Source of the DNA: JABDGR01 sp964561455
GTDB lineage: Bacteria > Verrucomicrobiota > Verrucomicrobiia > Opitutales > JABDGR01
Assembly: GCA_964561455.1 (NCBI GenBank)
Contig: CAZLPS010000001.1
Location: 1-64,000, forward strand
Length of the DNA: 64,000 nt
Direction of reading: 5' to 3'
The notes under the pieces were generated by a model. The model ran no database searches. It was not told the origin of the DNA and was given only the letters and a program-made list of their open reading frames with translations. Position numbers and translations under genes: made by a program. Of this stretch, positions 58,561 to 64,000 are shown piece by piece. Each line of letters starts with the position of its first letter. Positions within the stretch are counted from its first letter, which is position 1.

Positions 58561-58667
58561 AGGCGTCTGGGTGACTGACCACCAGGATTTTTCCATCAGG
58601 GAGATTTCAGCGACGAGTTTTATGAACAAGTACTTGGAGATCCTTCGAACGTAGTGATGCTTTAGCC

Positions 58668-59141
58668 ATGATCCGGTTTTATCTTTTTTTGCTGGTGTGG
58701 GGACAATTTTGCGCTGGCTGCGCTTCTTACACAAATTCCACCCCACGGCAATATTTGGAGGGGGATGACGCCGGCAATTACGAGCGGATATTGGGTGCCA
58801 AACCGCCGGAGAATGTGACGGTGGTTCATTCCGTGGTGGTGACTTATGCCTGGCGGCTGTTTGTGGTTACCACGGATGATTTCGAGTTCGAGCTGCTGGT
58901 GCCGAAAGCGTGGATCGAAGCCCAAGTAAAATCCCATTACCTGTTTTCTCCCGGCCCGGGCCGGTCCGGAGACGAGTTTGACCGGCGGAAACAACATCCC
59001 ATTCGCGATTGGTATGCGACAAAGAGCATTGATCATTATGTTTCCTATCGGGACCGAACCGATGTTGGATATGTGCATCTGCTGGTCGAACAAACGCCCG
59101 AGGCGGACGGACGCTGGCGGGTGTTCATAAGCAAGCATTAG
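58668..59141 (+). CDS. Small lipoprotein of unknown function
   Basis: 157 residues with a lipoprotein signal (FYLFLLVWGQFCAGC; cysteine at about 18). The folded part is strand-rich (VTVVHSVVVTYAWRLFVVTT, DDFEFELLVPKAWIEAQ, GYVHLLVEQ). No family recognised. It lies inside the sugar block but has no obvious link to it. The 107 bases before it may hold the end of a decayed gene. Confidence 0.6.
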   Translation: MIRFYLFLLVWGQFCAGCASYTNSTPRQYLEGDDAGNYERILGAKPPENVTVVHSVVVTYAWRLFVVTTDDFEFELLVPKAWIEAQVKSHYLFSPGPGRSGDEFDRRKQHPIRDWYATKSIDHYVSYRDRTDVGYVHLLVEQTPEADGRWRVFISKH

Positions 59142-59249
59142 TCCATTGAATGACGTCAGGTTAGTGTCGGTTCCAAACCAATACAATGAAGCCATGCAGA
59201 TTTTGAAAAGCAGCATTTCGACTTGATTTTAGGGGCGATTCTCCATTAC

Positions 59250-59287
59250 TTGACATTTATTCAGGAACTGGACATTATCCTGTCCAT
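59250..59287 (+). promoter_or_regulatory. yefM-yoeB promoter with palindromic operator
   Basis: TTGACA at 59250-59255, 17 bases, CATTAT at 59273-59278, 9 bases to the ATG. The palindrome TGGACA-TTATCC-TGTCCA (59269-59286) overlaps the -10 and start site, resembling the TGTACA-type sites that YefM binds. Confidence 0.6.
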
Positions 59288-59551
59288 ATGAAGGCGATTA
59301 CTTATACTGCAGCGCGTGAGGGTCTGGCATCGACCATGGATCGGGTGTGTGAGGACCATGATCCGGTAGTCATTACGCGGAATCGCGACCAAGCGGTGGT
59401 CATGATGTCTTTGGAGGATTATGAGTCGCTCCAAGAGACAGCCTATCTGATGCGATCCCCCGCCAATGCGCGACGGCTGTTGAAGTCCATTCGCAACTCG
59501 AAAGAGGGAAAACTAATCATCAAGACCTTTGCGGATTTGGGGATTGAATGA
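59288..59551 (+). CDS. yefM: YefM/Phd-family antitoxin
   Basis: 87 residues: an N-terminal DNA-binding Phd fold (ITYTAAREGLASTMDRVCED, PVVITRNRDQAVVMMSLEDY) and a C-terminal toxin-binding part (SPANARRLLKSIRNSKEGKL). It binds YoeB and represses the operon. Four-base ATGA overlap with yoeB. Confidence 0.93.
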   Translation: MKAITYTAAREGLASTMDRVCEDHDPVVITRNRDQAVVMMSLEDYESLQETAYLMRSPANARRLLKSIRNSKEGKLIIKTFADLGIE

Positions 59552-59802
59552 ATACGTCGTTCACACCCGAGGCCTGGGAGGAGTACCTACATTGGCAACA
59601 AATGGACAAGAAGGTGCTGAAAAAGGTAAATGAATTATTGAAGGACATTGCCCGCCATCCCTTTGAAGGCATTGGCAAGCCGGAGCCACTAAAATTCGAT
59701 TACGCTGGCCATTGGTCCAGACGAGTAACTGACAAGCATCGTTTAGTCTATCGAATTGAGGATGGTAATATCATTGTGGTGCAGCTTCGCTACCATTATT
59801 AA
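59548..59802 (+). CDS. yoeB: YoeB-family mRNA interferase toxin
   Basis: 84 residues of the RelE-type fold: FTPEAWEEYLHWQQMDKKVL, ELLKDIARHPFEGIGKPEPL, then WSRRVTDKHRLVYRIEDGNI and the C-terminal LRYHY. The catalytic residues expected for YoeB (the glutamate in GKPEPL, R of W-S-R-R and the terminal H-Y) are all present, so it looks functional. Confidence 0.93.
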   Translation: MNTSFTPEAWEEYLHWQQMDKKVLKKVNELLKDIARHPFEGIGKPEPLKFDYAGHWSRRVTDKHRLVYRIEDGNIIVVQLRYHY

Positions 59803-59824
59803 ACGTTAGCGAACGAATTTTTTC

Positions 59825-60793
59825 ATGAACATTGCCTTCATCACCGGAATCACAGGGCAGGACGGCTCGTATTTGTGCGAGCTACTGCTGGAGAAGGGCT
59901 ATGAAGTGCATGGGCTGGTGCACCGGCCGGAGGGGCTGACCTCGGGCAATCTCGGCAAACTCGTCCAGGACGAGTCCATCAACAACAAGCGCATGTTTTT
60001 GCACACGGGGTCGTTTGAAGACACCACCCACCTGCGCCGCCTCATCATGCGGGCGAAGCCGACGGAATTTTACCACCTCGCGGCGCAATCGAGCCCGCGA
60101 CTCAGCCTCGAATTGCCCGAAACCACGATGGAGAGCGTCGGCATGGCGACCGTGCGTCTGCTGGAAATTTTGCGCGATTTGGACAATCCGCCCAAATTCC
60201 TCTATGCGTCCTCGTCGGAGATTTTTGGCGAGCCGCTGGGGCTGCCGCAAGATGAGATGACGCCCATGCAGCCCTCGACCCCCTACGGCGTGGCCAAGGC
60301 GCTCTCGACGCAAATGGCGAAAATCTACCGCTCGGCCTACGGACTGAATACTTGCGCGGCCATCCTTTACAACCACGAGTCGCCACGGCGCAGCGGACAG
60401 TTTGTGACCATGAAAGTGGCCCGCGCGGCCGCCCGCATCCGCCGGGGCCAGCAAAAGACCTTGCAACTGGGGAACCTGACCGGCCAGCGTGACTGGGGTT
60501 GGGCGCCGGATTATGTGCGCGGGTTCTGGATGATGCTCCAGCAAGATAAAGTGGATGATTTTGTGCTGGCGACGGGAAAATTGCACAGCGTGGAGCAGTT
60601 TGTGGCCCGGGCCTTTGCGGTGGTGGGCATGGATTGGCATGATTTTGTGGAGCTCGACCCCAAATTGAAAACTGCAGTCGAACCCGCCCGGCTGTGCGGC
60701 AATCCGGAAAAGGCCAAACGCCTGCTCGGCTGGGAAAACACGGTCCCCTTTGACACGATGGTCGAACGTCTGGTCGTGTCGCAGTTGAATTAA
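59825..60793 (+). CDS. GDP-mannose 4,6-dehydratase-type enzyme (paralogue 1)
   Basis: A 322-residue SDR enzyme. NADP motif AFITGITGQDGSYLCELLLE; AAQSSPRLSLELPETTMESV; catalytic Y-x-x-x-K in PYGVAKALSTQMAKIYRSAY; ILYNHESPRRSGQFVTMKVA is the GMD signature. It shares the family of the next gene but is clearly diverged (short deletion, different loops). Either both make GDP-4-keto-6-deoxymannose in different pathways or one is a related reductase/dehydratase. Confidence 0.82.
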   Translation: MNIAFITGITGQDGSYLCELLLEKGYEVHGLVHRPEGLTSGNLGKLVQDESINNKRMFLHTGSFEDTTHLRRLIMRAKPTEFYHLAAQSSPRLSLELPETTMESVGMATVRLLEILRDLDNPPKFLYASSSEIFGEPLGLPQDEMTPMQPSTPYGVAKALSTQMAKIYRSAYGLNTCAAILYNHESPRRSGQFVTMKVARAAARIRRGQQKTLQLGNLTGQRDWGWAPDYVRGFWMMLQQDKVDDFVLATGKLHSVEQFVARAFAVVGMDWHDFVELDPKLKTAVEPARLCGNPEKAKRLLGWENTVPFDTMVERLVVSQLN

Positions 60794-60799
60794 AGTCGG

Positions 60800-60922
60800 T
60801 ATTGAAACACGGAGGGCGCGGAGAGCACGGAGGAAATTTATAATCCAAGCCCATTTTATAGCTCTTGCCGCTACCCGTTCAAAATATATCTTTCTCCGTG
60901 TCCTCCGTATTCTCCGTGGTTA
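60800..60922. repeat. Word repeat A, facing arms, between the two dehydratase genes
   Basis: ATTGAAACACGGAGGGCGCG then GAGAGCACGGAGG at 60801-60833 faces CTCCGTGTCCTCCGTATTCT then CCGTGGTTAA at 60894-60923. Unlike the sites at 22161 and 27559, the flanking genes are co-directional. Confidence 0.75.
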
Positions 60923-60938
60923 ACCTCTTCTTCTCCCT

Positions 60939-61946
60939 ATGAAACGTGCTCTGATTACCGGCATCACCGGTCAGGATGGTTCCTATCTCGCCGAGCTCCT
61001 GCTCGAAAAAGGCTACGAGGTTCACGGCATCGTGCGCCGCAGTAGCAGTCTCAATCGCGGCCGCATTGACCACCTGCGCCCCTGGGAAACCGGCAAGAAG
61101 CAAAAGTTGTTTCTGCATTACGGGGATTTGGCGGACAGCGTGTCCCTCGTCAAGTTGCTCTACGAACTCAAGCCGGATGAGATTTACAACCTCGCCGCAC
61201 AGAGCCATGTCCGCGTGAGCTTCGACATTCCGGAATACACCCTCGACGTCACCGGGGCCGGCGCCGGGCGCATCATGGAAGCCATTCGCGAGAGCGGCCT
61301 GGCGAAGAAAGTCCGCTTTTACCAGGCGTCTTCCTCGGAAATGTTCGGCAAGGTGCAGGAAGTACCGCAGACGGAAACCACGCCGCTGTACCCACGCTCG
61401 CCGTATGCCTGTGCGAAGGTGATGGCCCACTACCTGACGATCAACTACCGCGAGTCGTACAATCTTTTTGCCTGCAGCGGCATTTTGTTCAACCACGAAA
61501 GCCCGCGACGTGGTGAATCCTTCGTCACCCGCAAAATCACGCTGGCGGCGGCGCGCATCAAGTTGGGCCTCCAGAAAAAGCTGGTCCTCGGCAATATTGA
61601 TTCCAAACGCGACTGGGGTTTTGCCAAGGAATATGTCGAAGGTATGTGGCGGATGTTGCAACAGGATAAACCCGACGATTACGTGCTCGCCACCAACGAA
61701 ACGCACACGGTGAAGGATTTTCTCTCCGCCACGTTCGGCGCGCTCGACATGGATTGGAAGGAGCACGTGGCGTTCGACCCCCGCTTCCTGCGCCCGGCCG
61801 AAGTGGACCTCCTCATCGGCGACTATCGCAAGGCGAAGAAAAAACTCGGGTGGGAACCAAAGACGCGCATGGCCGGTTTGGCGAAATTGATGGTGGAGCA
61901 CGATTTCGAGCTGGCCAAGCACGAAGCCCGGGCCGCTCAGATTTAA
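60939..61946 (+). CDS. gmd: GDP-mannose 4,6-dehydratase
   Basis: A 335-residue NADP-dependent dehydratase making GDP-4-keto-6-deoxy-D-mannose, precursor of GDP-fucose, GDP-rhamnose and others. ALITGITGQDGSYLAELLLE; VHGIVRRSSSLNRGRIDHL; LAAQSHVRVSFDIPEYTLDV; Y-x-x-x-K in PYACAKVMAHYLTINYRESY; FNHESPRRGESFVTRKIT. All family marks are present. It is immediately followed (2 bases) by kdsB. Confidence 0.93.
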   Translation: MKRALITGITGQDGSYLAELLLEKGYEVHGIVRRSSSLNRGRIDHLRPWETGKKQKLFLHYGDLADSVSLVKLLYELKPDEIYNLAAQSHVRVSFDIPEYTLDVTGAGAGRIMEAIRESGLAKKVRFYQASSSEMFGKVQEVPQTETTPLYPRSPYACAKVMAHYLTINYRESYNLFACSGILFNHESPRRGESFVTRKITLAAARIKLGLQKKLVLGNIDSKRDWGFAKEYVEGMWRMLQQDKPDDYVLATNETHTVKDFLSATFGALDMDWKEHVAFDPRFLRPAEVDLLIGDYRKAKKKLGWEPKTRMAGLAKLMVEHDFELAKHEARAAQI

Positions 61947-61948
61947 CC

Positions 61949-62710
61949 ATGTCCATGAACGTCTCGGTGGTGATTCCCGCGCGGCTGGCCTCGACCAGGC
62001 TGCCGCGCAAGGTGCTGGCTGATTTGGGCGGCAAACCCGTCCTGCGGCATGTTTGGGAGCGCGTGGCACGCATGAAGCGGGCGACCGAAATATTAGTCGC
62101 CACTGATAGCGAGGAAGTGGCGACCGTCGTCGCGGAGTGGGGTGGGCAGTTTGTCATGACTTCACCGGACTGCCGCAGCGGCACTGAGCGCATTGCCTCG
62201 ATCCTCGACGGTTTGAAAGGCCAATTCATCTTGAACGTGCAGGGCGACGAGCCGTTTATTGATCCAGTTTTGCTCGACGCGCTGGTGGAGCGCTTTGCCA
62301 ATTTCGGTGGTGACGTCGTCACCCCGGTGTATCCCATCCGTGAATGGGCGACGCTGGTGAACCCGGCCGTGGTCAAAGTCGTTCGCGGCACCGACGGGCG
62401 CGCGTGGTATTTTTCCCGTTCACCCATTCCCCACCTGCGCGGCGTGCCCGTTGAACAATGGCCGGCGCGGGGATTGCACTGGGGCCATTTGGGCGTGTAC
62501 GGCTACGCCCGTTCGAAACTGGCGGTGTACGCCAAACTGGTGGAAAGCCCGCTCGAAGGGATCGAGGCGCTCGAACAACTGCGATTTCTGGAAGCCGGCT
62601 GGCGCATTCAGACGGTCGAAACCGATTATCATGCGGTCGCGATTGACACGCCGGAGGACTTGATTCGCGCCCGCTCCCTGCTCGCCCCTCCCGCCACCAT
62701 TTGCCCATGA
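61949..62710 (+). CDS. kdsB: CMP-KDO synthetase
   Basis: A 253-residue cytidylyltransferase that activates KDO for lipid A-core synthesis, an outer-membrane hallmark. SVVIPARLASTRLPRKVLAD is the nucleotide loop, followed by ILVATDSEEVATVVAEWGG, TSPDCRSGTERIAS, ILNVQGDEPFIDP and YFSRSPIPHLRG. The start ATG at 61949 gives the standard N-terminus; the frame stays open upstream within gmd. The stop overlaps the start of the next gene (ATGA). Confidence 0.95.
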   Translation: MSMNVSVVIPARLASTRLPRKVLADLGGKPVLRHVWERVARMKRATEILVATDSEEVATVVAEWGGQFVMTSPDCRSGTERIASILDGLKGQFILNVQGDEPFIDPVLLDALVERFANFGGDVVTPVYPIREWATLVNPAVVKVVRGTDGRAWYFSRSPIPHLRGVPVEQWPARGLHWGHLGVYGYARSKLAVYAKLVESPLEGIEALEQLRFLEAGWRIQTVETDYHAVAIDTPEDLIRARSLLAPPATICP

Positions 62711-63696
62711 ACAAGAAATCCACCCCTTCCGCCCGACTTTCCGCGCTGGTAACCGGGCGCAACGTCCTGGTTGCTGAGTCCAAGGCGCTGAAAATCGCCG
62801 CCGCCGGCCTCGACGAAAACTTCTCCCGTGTGGCTGCGTTGATCCGCGTGGCAACCGGCAAGGTTGTCGTCGCGGGCTTGGGCAAATCCGGCTTGGTGGC
62901 GCAATCCATCGCCGCCACCTTGTGCAGTCTCGGCACCCCGGCCGTTTTTATGCACGCGGGTGAGGCGGCGCACGGGGACATTGGAGTCGTGCAAAACGGC
63001 GACGTCGTCATTTTCGTATCCAAAAGCGGTGCCACGCCGGAATTGATTCGGCTTTGTGCCCCCGTGCGGGCGCTTGGCGCAAAATTGGTGGCCCTCACGG
63101 GCAATCTCCGTTCCCCGCTGGCCGGCGAAGCCGATGCGCTGCTGGCCGCAGTGGTGGATCGCGAAGCCGACCCCTTGGACTTGGCGCCGACCAGCAGCGC
63201 CGTGGTCGCGCTGGCCCTGGGCCACGCCCTGGCCGTCGCCCTCGCGCAGGCCCGCGGGTTTACCGAGGAGGATTTTGCGCGGACCCATCCGTCGGGCCAA
63301 TTGGGCCGCAACCTTTCTCTGCGCGTGGCCGATGTCATGCATGCTTTGACGGAAATTTCCGTAATGGCACCGGGCGACAAGATGCGCGATGTGGTGGTTG
63401 CCATGACTCGTCGGCCCCACGGCGCCGCCTGCGTGGTGGACAAACGCGGAATCCTCGCTGGCATCATCACGGACGGCGACATTCGCCGGGCCCTGCAAAA
63501 GCACGATGACATCCGCCCGATGACGGCCGCGGATGTGATGACCGCAAATCCGGTGCGCGTCACCCCGGAAACTTTGCTGGGTGACGCCCTGCGGCTGATG
63601 GAAGACCGTCCCTCCCAGATTTCAGTTTTGCCGGTGGCAGACACCGGCGGCCACTGCCTCGGCCTCTTGCGGCTGCATGATATTTACCAGCACTAG
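62707..63696 (+). CDS. kdsD: Arabinose-5-phosphate isomerase
   Basis: A 329-residue KdsD/KpsF enzyme that turns ribulose 5-phosphate into arabinose 5-phosphate, the first step to KDO. The SIS domain has KVVVAGLGKSGLVAQSIAAT, FMHAGEAAHGDIGVVQNGDV and FVSKSGATPELIRLCAPVRA. Two CBS domains follow (VADVMHALTEISVMAPGDKM and AADVMTANPVRVTPETLLGD). It overlaps kdsB by four bases, so the two KDO genes are translationally coupled. Confidence 0.95.
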   Translation: MNKKSTPSARLSALVTGRNVLVAESKALKIAAAGLDENFSRVAALIRVATGKVVVAGLGKSGLVAQSIAATLCSLGTPAVFMHAGEAAHGDIGVVQNGDVVIFVSKSGATPELIRLCAPVRALGAKLVALTGNLRSPLAGEADALLAAVVDREADPLDLAPTSSAVVALALGHALAVALAQARGFTEEDFARTHPSGQLGRNLSLRVADVMHALTEISVMAPGDKMRDVVVAMTRRPHGAACVVDKRGILAGIITDGDIRRALQKHDDIRPMTAADVMTANPVRVTPETLLGDALRLMEDRPSQISVLPVADTGGHCLGLLRLHDIYQH

Positions 63697-63700
63697 TTCG

Positions 63701-64000
63701 ATGCCCGCCGCGCGCGATTCAGCAGTCACACCCACTTTGCGGGGGCAATTCCCCACGCGACCGGCGGAAGTTACGCCGCCGAGTCGGCGCGAAAATATTG
63801 TCCTGGTGCTGGTGGGCGTGGCTGTGCTATTGCCACCCTGGTTGGTGGGCGCGTGGGAAAACTGGGCGCAATGGGCAACGGCAGTTTTCGCGTTGCTCGC
63901 ATTTGCGGCGTTATTTGCGCCGACGTTTGATTTGCGCGGATGGCCGCCATCGCGGCCGGCGCAGGAAAATTTGCGGCGATTGGCAGGATTTCCAATTTTT
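63701..64000 (+). CDS. N-terminal part of a membrane protein
   Basis: A frame from ATG 63701 stays open to the window end (100 codons). After a hydrophilic start of about 35 residues come two membrane segments (NIVLVLVGVAVLLPPWLVGA and WATAVFALLAFAALFAPTF). It starts 4 bases after kdsD, so it belongs to the same operon. The position and layout would suit a polysaccharide ligase or polymerase, but this is a guess. Confidence 0.55.
   Translation, partial: MPAARDSAVTPTLRGQFPTRPAEVTPPSRRENIVLVLVGVAVLLPPWLVGAWENWAQWATAVFALLAFAALFAPTFDLRGWPPSRPAQENLRRLAGFPIF

Noticed and set aside
1..64000. tRNA, rRNA or other known RNA genes
   Set aside because: No cloverleaf with TTCGA-type T-loop and acceptor pairing, and no rRNA stretch, was found in the gaps I read. 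A covariance-model scan would be decisive.

Overview
The window is a gene-dense chromosomal segment from a Gram-negative, GC-rich bacterium (roughly 60% G+C by eye). I infer a member of Verrucomicrobiota, probably of the Pedosphaera/Limisphaerales type. The grounds are tandem secreted FecR-domain proteins, several secreted glycoside hydrolases (one with a clear Tat signal), a polyphosphate-type glucokinase, KDO and GDP-sugar genes pointing to an LPS outer membrane, and gene borders full of short-word repeats. No rRNA, tRNA, CRISPR array, insertion sequence or phage was seen. The taxon is inference; the gene families are read from the sequence.

Layout. 1-5.7 kb: leuC (cut by the window edge) and leuD, a broken nucleotidyltransferase with its small partner, a barrel-type hydrolase, and a KAS II/acyl carrier protein pair. 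5.7-14.6 kb: a VapBC-like toxin-antitoxin (TA) module, a VOC protein, an M50-like membrane protease, a phytoene-desaturase-like oxidoreductase, a long MurQ/GCKR-like SIS protein, a SMUG1-type uracil-DNA glycosylase, a CDF transporter and a probably broken acetyltransferase. 14.6-23 kb: purH, a secreted esterase-GH16 fusion, an AlkA-type glycosylase, an M48 protease, an endonuclease/phosphatase lipoprotein and ppgK. 23-29.5 kb: two tandem FecR proteins of identical length, an FMN reductase, a tRNA-dihydrouridine synthase and an ATP-grasp-like protein. 29.5-38 kb: GH29 fucosidase, hexapeptide acyltransferase, a clan-A glycosidase inserted beside a fragment of a second prfB 3' end, prfB with its programmed frameshift, cysH and cca. 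38-51 kb: a HemW-like protein, an IPT lipoprotein, HicBA, an ECF sigma factor fused to a membrane and coiled-coil region, an NHL lipoprotein, a nitroreductase, a membrane glycosyltransferase-like protein, an MFS transporter and a GH63-like protein. 51-64 kb: purU, nadE, a GmhB-like phosphatase, an alpha/beta hydrolase, a TA module whose toxin carries a stop codon, and a surface-polysaccharide block (UDP-xylose synthase, UDP-glucose dehydrogenase, two GDP-mannose dehydratase-type genes, kdsB, kdsD/kpsF and the start of a membrane protein) with a YefM-YoeB module inside it.

Two window-wide patterns stand out. First, nine genes, including the first gene of all four TA modules, have a sigma70-type promoter whose -10 box ends only 6-9 bases before the start codon, which predicts leaderless mRNAs. 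Second, about twenty gene borders carry short degenerate word repeats in several sequence families, often as facing inverted arms. These supply stop codons or C-terminal residues to neighbouring genes and sit at most convergent junctions. A third local surprise is a diverged copy of the last codons of prfB beyond a glycosidase gene that looks inserted next to prfB.
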